A DNA stretch of 64,000 nt, from NCBI RefSeq assembly GCF_000499845.2, contig NC_023753.2, positions 10,858,181-10,922,180 on the forward strand, in the 5' to 3' direction. The stretch's first letter is position 1. Each line of letters begins with the position of its first letter. A program made the translations under genes and the position numbers. Shown piece after piece: positions 1-13,260 of the stretch. Source of the DNA: Phaseolus vulgaris. Lineage: Eukaryota; Streptophyta; Magnoliopsida; Fabales; Fabaceae. The notes below the pieces were generated by a model. That model was not told where the DNA came from. It saw only the letters and a program-made list of their open reading frames with translations, and searched no databases.

Positions 1-1201
1 TCAACAAGAAAGAATTTTGAAATGCAAAGTGTTATAATCATAAAAAATAATTTAAAAAGACTCGACAAAAGAAGAGTAAACTAAATTAGATTGAAGATAG
101 AACATGCAATATATTATGTTACTGTTTAAGGAATTCAAAAAGAAAAAGTTATGATTGGAAAAAACAAATCAAGCCTTTGACTCTGAGGTTTTGGAGTTTT
201 GTACATATTTTGCTGAATTTCAGGAACCGTGTAAGAACATATAGAAAAACATATAGAATCACCAACTGCAAGAACATATAGAAAAACAGATTAATTTGAA
301 AGAGATTGATGAATTTGAAGTGAAGGTTAATGTAATATAAATATCACTTTCAAATTTATTTGGGTAAGATGTAAATAAATCTTATTTGTAGGTGAAACAT
401 TGAAGAGTAACTGATATTTTTATAACTTCACTTCATTCAGTAAAACATATTTTTCTAGCTTTGAATTTAATTACAACATGTCACTGTTGATTTTAAATTG
501 TAAAACTAAGTCATTTTAGTATGATAAAAGTATATATAAGAATTGAAGTACATAGTGAGAACTAAATAGTGGACAAATAATGAAAATGTGTGAAAAGAAG
601 AAGGAAATACACTTTTCTGTATACAGTAATATATAAATAATAAAATAATGACTACTCATATTTTAAATTTGCAATGAATAATTTAAATTATAGTAAAAAT
701 AAAATTTTAATTAATAATAATTATTTTAAAGAATGAATATTAAGTAGACAAATAATATTTTGAAGTAGATTATTATTATTATTTAAAGATTGATATAGTG
801 ATTATAGGAAGTAGATAATATTCTGAAGTAAATTATTATTATTTAAAGATTAATACGGTGATTATATTTTACCATTTAAATATTTGATCACACTAAATCA
901 TATTTTTAATAATATATTAGTTATATACTTAATCACAAAATTGATTTTTACATCTTTTTTTGTCTATATATTTGATTATTAAATTAATCTTTATAATAAT
1001 AGATCATTAAATAATGATAATTAACTTAATTTCTATCATCAGTCACTAAAATTTAAATTAGTTTCTAATCAGTGAGTAATTTTACCATTTTAAAACTATT
1101 AAGAAAATGTGTTATACAAATGACCTTAGAGGAGATGAGTATATTTTTCTTAATAAAAGAAAAAACAATATATAGTTATAAAATTAGAGTAATTTCAACA
1201 A
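1..1201. other. AT-rich intergenic spacer, no gene seen
   Basis: I see no coding potential, RNA gene or clear transposon end here. The stretch is AT-rich, with a short repeated motif around 760-860 in which a TATTATTATTATTTAAAGATT-like segment occurs twice about 70 bases apart. Confidence 0.6.
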
Positions 1202-1274
1202 TCCGTTGTAGTCTAGTTGGTTAGGATACTCGGCTCTCACCCGAGAGACCCGGGTTCAAGTCCCGGCAACGGAA
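1202..1274 (+). tRNA. tRNA-Glu (anticodon CTC)
   Basis: This is a nuclear glutamate tRNA. The acceptor stem TCCGTTG (1202-1208) pairs exactly with CAACGGA (1267-1273), with discriminator A at 1274. The anticodon stem CTCGG/CCGAG encloses the loop CTCTCAC, which places anticodon CTC at 1236-1238. The T arm carries the canonical GGTTCAAGTCC (B box) and the D arm the A-box-like TAGTCTAGTTGG. There is no intron and CCA is not encoded, as expected for a eukaryotic gene. A T5 run follows directly as the Pol III stop. The folding makes the identity secure. Confidence 0.97.
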
Positions 1275-1275
1275 C

Positions 1276-1280
1276 TTTTT
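1276..1280 (+). terminator. RNA polymerase III terminator of tRNA-Glu
   Basis: A run of five T lies one base after the mature tRNA 3' end, followed by a second T7 run a few bases later. Both are standard Pol III termination signals. Confidence 0.85.
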
Positions 1281-1512
1281 AATTTTTTTATATTCCGTGG
1301 ACACACACCATTTTCCATTTTCACAGTTCTCGTAAACACTCCATCAGCAACTAAAATTCACCAAACATTGCAGATAACTCTTAACATGATATGATCTGTT
1401 TTCATTCATAAAGATCTTATTATAGATAGTGCACACGTACACATATATATCTTCACAACTATAGTACATATGAAAGTTCTAGTTATAGGAAGCATAATGC
1501 AGAAGTAGGTAG

Positions 1513-3412
<1,900 letters not shown>

Positions 3413-4173
3413 GTTCGTGCGTGCTTCCTCTACCTGCTCTGCTACTAACTTCGTTTTTCTTCTTCTTCTTCTTCTGCGTTTTATGGGGTTTTCTTCGTGA
3501 ATGTTGTAATTACAGTTATAGCCTTGGAAGGGTGGTGCTGGAGAGCACATGAGGGTGTAGTGCAGGGGTAGGAGTGTGAACTTCAAGCGCATGGAAAGGT
3601 GGCAGCATGCAGCGGTGAGGCTCAACATGCAACGTGACACGTGGGTAGGGCTCAGAGTCTTAAACTTTGAGTAAGACCAAAAATAATATTTTCCTTTACT
3701 TCATCTTTTATCAAAAATAATATTGATAATTTAATCAATTTATTAATAAAAAAAATATAGTCGAAGTAGAAATTAATTAAATTATATTAAACTAAGCACT
3801 ATAAAGTGAAGTGAATGGTTTATATCCTAGAGATACTCTTGAAATATTTTAATAAATGAACCTTTGTCTTCGGATTTTGTTTTAAAAATAAATCTTTATT
3901 CATAAAAATAGTTAAATTAGATTTTTTTTTCTCTTTTAATAAAGTTTCACGTATGGACTAATAATGTTTATGATTTGATTTCTCTTAATAACGTTGGTCT
4001 ACGAACCTACATCATAATGGTCAAGGAAAGCAATTATAATGTAGTGAATTTTGTAGATGCCTTCGAAGATTTTATATGGTACACATACTTGATGACGTAC
4101 TTTAGTTCAACATACATGGTGTCAGACATGAGACAATTGACTAGGAATAGAACTCCCGAATCAAAACTTTGTT

Positions 4174-4251
4174 CAATCAATTAGGTTCAATCTTGAGGGC
4201 ACACAAAGGTCACAATCAATTAGGTTAAAGCTTGAGGGCACACAAAGGTCA
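4174..4251. repeat. 39-bp tandem duplication
   Basis: Two adjacent copies of a 39-base unit containing CTTGAGGGCACACAAAGGTCA start at 4174 and 4213, with only a few differences. A third partial AAAGGTCAC lies just downstream. No function is apparent. Confidence 0.8.
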
Positions 4252-4554
4252 CTAGAACAGAGAAAGGTCACTAAAACCGATTGGGCCAAAAACGCACGCA
4301 AACAAGAAGTTTGTTGTCAAGGGAAATTGGTTTTACGTGAGACTTTGTTCTTATGTAGTAAAAAACCTCTTTATTAAAACTATATTAAGATTTATAAATC
4401 TTATTCTTATTCATTAACTCGTTCATAACTTAAACTTAACAAATTTTTAAATTCGAATAAATGTGTCAGAAGAAGCACATTAGATAAAATTATTACACTC
4501 AGGACAGGATTCCAACGTCAATCACGGAGATTTTGTTCACGTGAAGAAATCTCT

Positions 4555-4556
<2 letters not shown>

Positions 4557-4590
<34 letters not shown>
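4557..4590. repeat. (AT)n microsatellite
   Basis: An uninterrupted AT dinucleotide run of about 34 bases. Similar tracts occur at 7272-7297, 7855-7875, 45926-45951 and 48047-48074. Confidence 0.95.
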
Positions 4591-4593
<3 letters not shown>

Positions 4594-5342
4594 ATTTTAT
4601 TTTTAGGACGAAAACATGAGATACTTAATTGGAAGGAAAGAAAGAAGGAATCAATTTTCCCCTCACCAAAATGTTAACATATCATAAGTATTATTTTATG
4701 TTTATTCCAAGTTGAGATTTTTTTCTTAAAATATGCTTCTGAAATCAAATGATTAATAGTATCACATATAATAATGCGTGATAATGAATTATTAACAACA
4801 AAGAACTGAAGGTAAATTATTAATTTATGACGACTATAAATGTGAGAAGGAATAATTTATTGGTGATGAGGTTGATAAAGAGGACTTTGAAAATTACAAC
4901 AGATGCAGACAAGTGCAGACACATGTATAACACAGTGCCTTACAACTGTCTAATAATAGAACAAAAGCATAATAACTATTGAACTAAACACAGTTCTCTA
5001 AACAATTGATAAACATTTATACTTCTTCGTGGATCTGCAAGCAAAGTGCACCTTCCCCTTCATGGCTTTCACTTTCACTTCCACACTTTCTGCATAGATC
5101 CTACACAAAACACGTATACAGTCTGTCAGTTCACGTTACCCCTTACTAAAATACGCTAAGAAAAGGATTTCACATATTCAACCCTAAGAGAATGTTTCAT
5201 AAGATAAATCTTTGTTTGAAATGAAAGATATTTACGCAACAATAAAAAAGAGAACGAAAATGGGTAAGAGGAAACGTTGGAATTTGTAATGAGGTGTGCA
5301 GGGAGGATTTTATTACCATGTGGTGTGATGCAAGGGTGGTAT

Positions 5343-6044
5343 CTAGTAGTGGTAAGGAGGAGGAGGAGGAGGGGATTTGTAGTAGTAGTGGGGTGGAGGT
5401 GGTGAAGGGACTGGAGGAGGAGGAGACTTGTACTTATAAGGCTTCTTGTGAGGTGATGGTGGAGGAGAGTGGTAAACTGGGGTGGGGACATGGGGAGGGT
5501 AGGTGGGAACTGGTGGCGGTGGGGAGTGGTAGACTGGGTGGGGGTGAGGGTAGCGGTGCCTGTGCACTGGTGGAGGAGGGGAAGAGTATTTGTATGACTT
5601 CTTAGGAGGGGGTGGAGGAGAGTGGTAAACTGGGTGTGGGTGAGGGTAAGGCTTGTGCACTGGTGGTGGGGGAGATGGGTATTTGTATGGCTTCTTTGGT
5701 GGTGGAGGTGGTGGGGAGTGGTAGATTGGGTGAGGGTGAGGGTGAGGGTGTGGGTGAGGGTAATGGTGAGGAGGGGGTGGAGGAGATTGGTAGACTGGGT
5801 GTGGATGAGGGTAGGGCTTGTGCACTGGTGGTGGTGGAGATTGGTAGACTGGGTGTGGATGAGGGTAGGGCTTGTGCACTGGTGGTGGTGGAGATGGGTA
5901 GTGGTAGGGAGGTGGTGGTGAGGAGACTGGTGGAGGTGGAGGAGAGGAGTAGGAGTAGTGGTTGCCGGAGATTTGAGATGGGAGGCTGAAAAGGATAATG
6001 GCAAATGCAAGAGTGATAGAAGCAGAGGCCATTAGGGACCCCAT
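5343..6044 (-). CDS. extensin (hydroxyproline-rich cell-wall glycoprotein)
   Basis: Structural cell-wall protein of 233 residues in a single exon. An N-terminal signal peptide (hydrophobic core [12 protein letters not shown]) leads to the secretory path. The rest is a classical extensin: Ser-Pro(4-6) blocks, whose prolines are hydroxylated and serines and hydroxyprolines glycosylated in this family, alternate with His/Tyr-rich spacers such as [13 protein letters not shown], which occurs in tandem near-copies. YKY motifs near the C-terminus are sites known in the family for isodityrosine cross-links. It ends [10 protein letters not shown] then TAG. The first ATG gives MGSLMASAS; a second in-frame ATG four codons on is an alternative start. 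A TATA box lies 50 bases upstream. The G-rich opposite strand also stays open, but that is a composition artefact. Confidence 0.95.
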   Translation of the reverse strand: MGSLMASASITLAFAIILFSLPSQISGNHYSYSSPPPPPVSSPPPPYHYPSPPPPVHKPYPHPHPVYQSPPPPVHKPYPHPHPVYQSPPPPPHHYPHPHPHPHPHPIYHSPPPPPPKKPYKYPSPPPPVHKPYPHPHPVYHSPPPPPKKSYKYSSPPPPVHRHRYPHPHPVYHSPPPPVPTYPPHVPTPVYHSPPPSPHKKPYKYKSPPPPVPSPPPPHYYYKSPPPPPPYHY

Positions 6045-6093
6045 TTTCCTCCAACTGAGTTTTGGTTATGCTCTAAAGTGAGCTTCTGCATCC

Positions 6094-6103
6094 CTTTTTA
6101 TAG
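6094..6103 (-). promoter_or_regulatory. TATA box of the extensin gene
   Basis: Reading the minus strand, ACTATAAAAAGGGA lies about 50 bases before the extensin ATG, at the right distance for a short 5' leader. The same layout recurs in the broken duplicate near 9941. Confidence 0.75.
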
Positions 6104-7272
6104 TTGCTTCTGAACCATTTAACTCCAACCTACACCTTTCTTAACTCTACTTTTTTTCACTTCCACACTCACCTTCTCGGAAACACGTTATCACGTACGT
6201 AATCCTGGTTTTGAACTATTGCCATGACATTGACTTTCAAACCCTTTGGAACACGGTTTTGGATTCGATTCATCTATCAAAATATTACGTGCCTTTTTTT
6301 ATGCAGATCTCTAATCAAAATATCAACTTCATTTGATGATGTGTAATGTATTCTTCCTATTATGCATGTTGTTGAAGTAAAACTTCACTTATGATCATGA
6401 TTGAATAGGAGCATTAAAAAATACTAACCAAAAACATCTAAGTTTTGTTGCTTTGAAACTAATTAAGAAGGTTAACATTACAAGTTAAATATGGTAAACT
6501 TATTGGTTTGAATTATTCTGAGTCATAAATATTGTATTGTAGAAGTGCTTTTGATTGTGTAGAAATGAAAAAGGTAAAATAAAAATAAGTGCAGGGATGC
6601 CAGACTGTGGAGTCTGTAGCTAGGCTGAAATGCTGACACAACCTTTATTTTTCTCTGTGTGGCGGAAGAAAAGACAAACAATATGATTTAATTATTTGTT
6701 GCTTCTAGCACTGAAACATCACTCTGTTAAAAAACATGCATAATTTTTGGGTACTACTTTTTCGTTAAAATAATGACATAAATGAATTCAGCTGTATCAA
6801 TTGAGGAACTAAAGTAAAAATATGGATAAATTTTTCACATATTTTAAAAATTATTTTTCTAACTTACTTTCCCAATTCATATCTAATTTCAGAATCTTTG
6901 AAACTTGTACTTGTCTAAAGTGGTACTGCATGATATAGGGGCACCTAAAACTACATATTTTTCATCCTTCCCTGTCATTAATTAAGTATTTATTAAACTA
7001 TTTTTTCAGTTCTAATAACTGTATGAAAAAAAAAAATCTCCACTGAACAAACTACAAGTTTTTTTTTCTCTTTTTTTTATATATTTTAATAAGTATTTTT
7101 AGAAAACTAAATAAAAAGGAACTCAAACATTTTTATAGGCTAAATTTCTTTAAAAAATTGTGCATCGTAAGAAGGATAAGTGGGAAGGTTTCAACTTGGG
7201 AGATAACACTCTAAAGTGAAAAAACATTTTAAATTGGGAGTTGAACTTTCTTTGCCAGCTCAATGCAGGTCC

Positions 7273-7299
<27 letters not shown>
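6104..7299. other. extensin upstream region and AT-rich spacer
   Basis: The first 200 bases or so are the extensin promoter-proximal region; part of it resembles the flank of the 9.8-kb pseudogene. The remainder is AT-rich with no gene seen and ends in an (AT)n run at 7272-7297. Confidence 0.5.
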
Positions 7300-7303
<4 letters not shown>

Positions 7304-7682
7304 TTAAAAAAAATTATAAAATAGAAACTAAATTTTTATAGACCAAAATAATTAATTATAATAAATAAATTAAATAGTAACTAAATTAAAGATCACTTTA
7401 AAATTAATTTCAAAATTAATTTTTATTATTATTAAATAGTTTCTAAATTGGTATCTAATTATCAACTAATGTTTTAATTACCAATTATTTAGTTTCTAAA
7501 TTTGGTTTTTAAAATCTTGTTATTAATTAAATATCAATTTAAAAACTATATAATAATAATAAAAATTAATTTAGAAACTAAAATTTCTTTTATTTTTTAA
7601 AATATCTATAATTTAGTTACTATTGCAACTAATTATTTTGATCTTTAAAAATTGATTTTTATTTCATGATTTTCTTGTAGTA
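7300..7682. mobile_element. palindromic CACTA-like MITE
   Basis: A long imperfect inverted repeat of about 380 bases. The right end reads, on the minus strand, TACTACAAGAAAATCATG, the terminal motif seen in legume CACTA-type elements, and the left arm (ATAAAATAGAAACTAAATT) is its inverted partner. The left terminus is blurred by the adjoining AT tract. It is closely related to the element at 24387-24766. It has no coding capacity and would depend on a transposase in trans. Confidence 0.7.
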
Positions 7683-9779
7683 CATTGATTAATGCTTAAA
7701 ATAAATTTATTAAGTAATAGATTTAAGACGAGGTTGATATTTACTTACATATTATATATTATCAAATATTATACTTTGATCTAAAATTTTCAGCACGTTT
7801 TCTTAGGTTGAAATTTTCTAATTCGTGGTATTGTAATTTTCTAATTCGTGATATTATATATATATATATATATATTTTATTTGATAATAATATAATAACC
7901 GAGGATATGCTAAACTCAATCAATTTTGTTAAGATAAACTTAACTCTGATTTTATATTAAATAATAAATTTTAAATATAATTTAATCTTATAAACTGAAT
8001 TATGAATTATAAAGTTAGGTTTATAATTATTTGTATATTATAAAAATCTTCATAATATTTTCAATTTTTGTTAAAATGTATATTCTTTTTATTTTATTTC
8101 TTGACATTATAAATTATACGAAAAAAAAATGGTATTCTATGCTCCATTCCCGAAAGCACCATTTCACGTGCCATTGTCATGCATTTCTACCTATAATAGC
8201 TTACTGGAGTAGGCCAAGACTCACGAGTTATCCAAAGTAATCTTTGTTTTCTATTTTCCCTCTTTTTCGGGAACTTAAATTAAAATGTTTTTTTGATTAA
8301 ATATAATTAAAGTTAATTTAAACTTATTATAATATAATATTATAAGAAAGGATGTGGATAAACACAGTCATTAAGAAAATGTATTACTTTACATAATTGT
8401 GTATAAATTATTATAATATGATCAATTATATTATTTTACATGCTCAATTAAATGTTTTCAGAGAATTATATTTGAAGTTGGAAATATTTTTGTATGAATT
8501 TCAAACTCTTTTTTCTTAATCTGTAAAGCTGGGATGAATTATTGAATGAAAACTCCTCAACAGATAATTCAGAAGTGACTCAAAATTCAGAAAACAGAAA
8601 GAGAAAATCAAATTAAATTTAATGAATAGTTTTATTTCCAAGGCAGCATAGGGTATCCTAATTTCACTAATATTAATTTGAAAATTTACAGTATTCGGGA
8701 TTTTATTTTGTAATGTCTTCTGTAAATTGTTAAATATTATTGTTGAGATCTACCTACCTATCTACCTAGCCAACTTCATAAAATATTTAATCACCTTTAA
8801 AATTTATGTTTTATTATCTTTATCCATGAATTAAATTTAATGATTTTAAAAAATAAGTTTATGTTACAATTAAAATTATTTTACTGGTATACAAGTATAT
8901 TTTACATATTCAGAAATATTTATTTGTTATAAATTTTAATAACTGTAATTTTGATTTTCAAATATAAATTATAATTGTAAAATATTTTATATAATAATTT
9001 TTTTTATTATAATTTCTACTTATACAAAACGTAAATATTTATTCGAATAATACTCGTGAAATTGCATGTGCATTTGTTGAATCTGAAGATGGGCTAGTAT
9101 AATTAATTTTTATAGACAAAAAACTGTGATTGTATCTTTTCAATAATTTGTAAATCAGTTTCTTTTCTATGCATATACTGATGAGACTTAAATAAAGATT
9201 TTGTGTATTAGTTAAACATAAACAAATTTCAACCATATTGATTCCTACTTAAAACACCATTTCCAATAATAATACATACAAATCCATCCACAGAAAATAC
9301 AAAACGATTTATCAGAGCTAAAATATAATGTATGATATATCATAATCTTTATTAGCATGTGCTTGCTACTATAATTAATTAAAGTTTTAGACAAAAATTA
9401 CCTTTGAAGATAACTTGATACACCTAAAGAGTTCCAACATAATGCAAAGCTAAAGAAATATAGGAAATGAGCGTGGGTGGTTCAGTGTGAATTGGATAGG
9501 AGATAAGACTCTATTAAATAGACTTCCTGAAAGTCTAAATTCACCCAATCAATCAAAATAAGTTTGAATTCAAACTTCATTGCCAAAATGAATCTCTGTG
9601 ACATTTTGATTATTGTACCCAAAGTGAAAATTGTAGCCATGTGAACATAAAGTTCTGAGTAAAGTGTACGCTTGACATGTATTTTGAGGAAGAAAACATT
9701 GTTTGTGAGAAAATCAAGTTGTTGCTGCACGACTTTGCAATTGAAGTTGCCAATAATGAGAAATTTTTTCATTTTGTGC
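7683..9779. other. AT-rich intergenic spacer, nothing recognised
   Basis: Very AT-rich, with an (AT)n tract at 7855-7875 and scattered short open frames that lack any family resemblance or codon bias. I see no RNA gene or transposon end. Confidence 0.55.
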
Positions 9780-9960
9780 TTATGCAAAGTTGTTATTAAC
9801 AGTGAAGGAAACTTTGAAAAGGAAGACTGAAAAATATTATGACCAATGCAAGAGTGAGAGAAGCAAAGGCCACTAAAGACCCTAATTTCCTTAAAGTTGG
9901 TATTGGTTATATGGTCATGTTGAGAAACCCAAACTAGCCCCTTTTATATACCATTTAGCT
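9780..9960 (-). pseudogene. truncated extensin duplicate (5' end and promoter only)
   Basis: The minus strand of this segment aligns by eye with the first ~100 coding bases and the promoter of the extensin at 5343-6044. Shared blocks include GCTTCTCTCACTCTTGCATT (signal-peptide codons) and TTTTCAGTCTTCC. The initiator ATG has been lost: ATTAGGGTC replaces ATGGGGTCC near 9885. The frame breaks soon after the signal peptide, and no proline-rich region follows. A TATA box (GGTATATAAAAGGGG) is kept at about 9941-9952. This looks like a partial duplication of the neighbouring gene that has since decayed. Confidence 0.75.
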
Positions 9961-12151
9961 CTAAGCATCTTCCTAACTTTATTTGTTTCCTTCACAATAC
10001 TACACGCATGCACCAATGGTTTTAGGAGCAAGTGTCCCAAAGCGTTTTTGGAACGGTTGTGACTCTAATTGCTTTTGGAACGTTGAATTTGGATTTCACA
10101 GGCTGCGTCCTAATTAAGACAAAGCACGTTTATTTTTCTTTACATCCCAAAACATAGCATAATATATATTTAATTATCTTTGATTATAAGTTTCTAGCAT
10201 TCACAAATTTCATTCCCCAAATTATTTGTTTGTTGTTGTGTGTGGTTTATAGGGAACTAAAACACTAGTTTATAGGGAACTAAATCTCTGAAACTATATT
10301 TGATAGTTATGAGAAACTAGTATATGGTATTCACATTTTCTCTGTTGTTGATTGCACTGCCATTGTATTATACATGTATCAAGAAAACGTAGTGACTTTG
10401 TAATTCTGTTTCGTAGTTTTTACATAAAAAATTACTAGATTTTGTAAGATATGAAGCAAGTGTGGGGATTATTTGTTCCTAGGGAAAGTTTTAAAGTGAA
10501 CTTGTAAGTGTCTTCAAATCTGTTTTGCACAATAAATAAGTGCGACGTATTAGATTTCAAACATTGCAAAATAAATGTTACATGTTTACATAGGTTTTTT
10601 ATTGGTAAGTAATTCAATTTTTTTTAGAGGTGGTTGTGATTTTATTATAATTTTAAAGTCAAATAAGTGAGTCGACGGATATTGGATATCAAACATGGAA
10701 TAAATTTTGCAGTTTTTTAGGCCTGTGATAAGAAAATACATACATTACAACATTATTTTTAATTAAAATATGTTTAGGAAAATGAAATGTCTCAATCTGT
10801 GTAGAGATTAAACTCTATATAATGCTCTGATACGAAATATGATATCATCGGAAGTGTAATTATTTGGCATATATATTATACTTTAACAGCCGAAAACAAT
10901 CATTTACCAATTAATTATATTAATAATTTAATTATATATTTCATTTTTAAAATTAAATTATTAAAATAAAATTGTGAAATATATCTTAAAATATAATTTT
11001 TCACATATATATTCGATGTAACGAAACTGACTTTTAACTAATCCGAGAAATCGGGTAAGAACTTTTCGAAGAACTGAAGTGCCTCTCCATTCTGATATTG
11101 ACAAAAGGAATTTAAAACATTCAAATCAATACAAATTAAATGTACCTATAAGACTGAATTTCATTTCAATGAATTTTATGAGGAAAAAGATAAATAAAAA
11201 ATAAAATAATTCTTTATAAAATTAGTTTATGTATAATTTAATTTATAAAAATTAAAAAATAATTTTAATTTGTGTATATATATTAATTTTTATTTATAAA
11301 GAAATTTGTTTTATTTTATTTTTCATACTTTTTCTTATAAAAGTCCTTTTAGAAAGACTAGTCTAAATATATCCCAAAAAATATATTATTGTACTACGAC
11401 ATCAGTACACTGACATCATGCATATGACATGACTGAAAAACTTTACTTTGATTTTAATTTTTCACATTTTTATTCATCTTCTCAAGTTTCTTCAATTAAG
11501 TAATAATAATTTAGTAAAATATTTTTTTAAATGATAAATTGTTTATTATTTAATTATCTTAGTATTTTTTTTAATTATTGTTATTTAACTGAATAAATGG
11601 AGAAAAATGGCGCGAAATTTCACTATTAATAAAAATTAAATTTAGAGATAAATAATTTTCTTTATGATAATAAAAGTAAAATATATAATAAAAATTGATA
11701 TTATAATAATTATCAAAATAATTATTATTATAAAATAAATATTTTTAAGGCATAATTAATTACCCTTTTTCTTGCAACATTTTCTAACTTTATTCAATTT
11801 AATCTCTATATTTAAAAAATAAATAAAAAATGATACCAATCTTGTTTAGAAAGTTCAATATGATTTCAACTTCTTTTACTATTCAATCTGATTCCAATGT
11901 TTTTAAGAGTTTAGGGTGGTCCCGTTTTTTTAAAAATAACTCAATAGGATGATTCAAACCTTTTTTTTTTTTAAATCGCTAAGATATTAAAATGAAGACA
12001 TTTAGCATGAAGGATCACATTAAATCGTTTCTAAACAAGATTGAGAACATTTTGAATTTTTTAAACATACGGAGATTAAATTAAATAAAGTCATAAAATG
12101 TTGAAAAAAAAGTAATTATGCCTATTTTTAATTAATTTTTATAATATTATA
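9961..12151. other. AT-rich spacer
   Basis: The first ~150 bases still resemble the extensin upstream flank (TTTTGGAACG-like blocks). Beyond that it is low-complexity AT-rich sequence with no gene, RNA or clear repeat boundary. Confidence 0.5.
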
Positions 12152-12400
12152 TACTACAAGAAAATATTTAAATAAAAACTAATTTTAGAGAAAAAAAATT
12201 AGTTATTATATTAAGTAAGTTATATACTATTTTATAAACTAAACAATTTTTTATATATAAAGTAGTTTTTATTATTAATAAAATTTACAAACTAGTTGTT
12301 AAATTATTATCTATCAAGGTTTTAGCTATTAATTATGTTAGATTATAAATTAATTAGATTAATAATAAGTATAATTGTAAACAGTTATGTGTAAAAAGAA
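12152..12400. mobile_element. partial CACTA-like MITE
   Basis: It begins TACTACAAGAAAATATTT, the same terminus as the intact palindromic MITEs, followed by interior blocks in the same order (AACTAATTTTAGAG, TTTTAGCTATTAATTA). The right terminus is not recognisable, so the copy appears truncated or eroded. Confidence 0.5.
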
Positions 12401-12784
12401 ACTTTTATTTTGAAAGAATAAACCTTATTAAAACCTTATAAAAAAAATCCTATTGAGTTGAAGAACATTAGGGATAAAATATTGAGTTAAGGAAAATTAG
12501 TACTTTATCTTATATTCAACGCAAATCATAATGTATACACCATAAATCAATCAAAAAGGTGTTTCTACCATAGATGTTTGGGGAATACACTGATATCCCA
12601 CAATATGTTGGGTATATTTTTGGCCCAAAGATCTTTGGGTTCCCCAAGATTCTTTTTGAGTTATGGGTTTTGCGTGTAGGAGTATGGTAAGTTTGTGACA
12701 TATGAAGTTAGGATCAATCTCTAGCGTTTCCACTAGACTCCATGTGAAGAGGTCAGAGTTACTGAATAGTACCTTTTCTATAAG

Positions 12785-13260
12785 GATCTAAAAATTTACT
12801 TTAGAGTAAAAGTGGTATATTTTAAATGATACTTGAATATTTTATTATTAAAATGAAAAGAACATATAAATAGAAAAATCATTTATTCAGATTTCATTTC
12901 AAAAGAACCACCATCTCTCTAGAAGTTTCTTTTTTCCTTTCCTCACCCTACTCTCTAAGATTATGACCTCCTCGCTCATCAATTTGACGATCGGAGTCTG
13001 CTATTAAACTCTTGGCAGCGAAGACTACAAGACTGCCCAATCAAAATCTCTTATAGAGTAAGTTCAATTTTACTCTTCTCTTTGAGTCAAATTTTGAACT
13101 TGTAGGTCTGTCTCAATTTAAGTTTACACATTTGACTCTTTTAGCTTTAAGATTAGTCTTTGTTATCTCAGAGTCCTAGTCATATAGTTAAAAATTTTAT
13201 CAGGACTTTGTGGTGCATGTTAAGCTACTATTGAAGCTTTTGGTAGGTTTGAAGCTCTTA
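12785..13260 (+). mobile_element. LTR-like element, left part (plus orientation)
   Basis: Homologous to the reverse complement of about 23600-24060. Shared landmarks are GTATATTTTAAATGATACT, a TATA-type box ATATAAATAG near 12863, CCACCATCTCTCTA, and a segment ending GAGCTCTTAG-like at 13260. The TATA box followed by a transcribed-like stretch suits an LTR promoter. Homology stops abruptly at 13261 where a foreign segment begins, and resumes near 15360. Confidence 0.6.

Larger units (their letters stand above)
3641..5342. other. AT-rich intergenic spacer between protease and extensin
   Basis: I see no gene here. It holds a 39-bp tandem duplication and an (AT)n tract, listed separately. The part just below 5343 is the 3' flank of the minus-strand extensin gene. 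Confidence 0.55.

Noticed and set aside
3413..3640. N-terminal extension of the protease to an upstream ATG
   Set aside because: It would add an Arg8 stretch and bury the signal peptide at residues 77 and beyond; the ATG at 3412 gives the family-standard start.
5612..5989. Long open frames on the plus strand and in other frames across the extensin
   Set aside because: They are Gly/Val/Glu-rich mirror images of the Ser-Pro repeats, produced by the G-rich complement, with no signal or domain.
9482..9787. 101-codon minus-strand open frame next to the extensin pseudogene
   Set aside because: No family resemblance or codon bias, and it begins in the disrupted region of the duplicate; AT-rich DNA gives such frames by chance.
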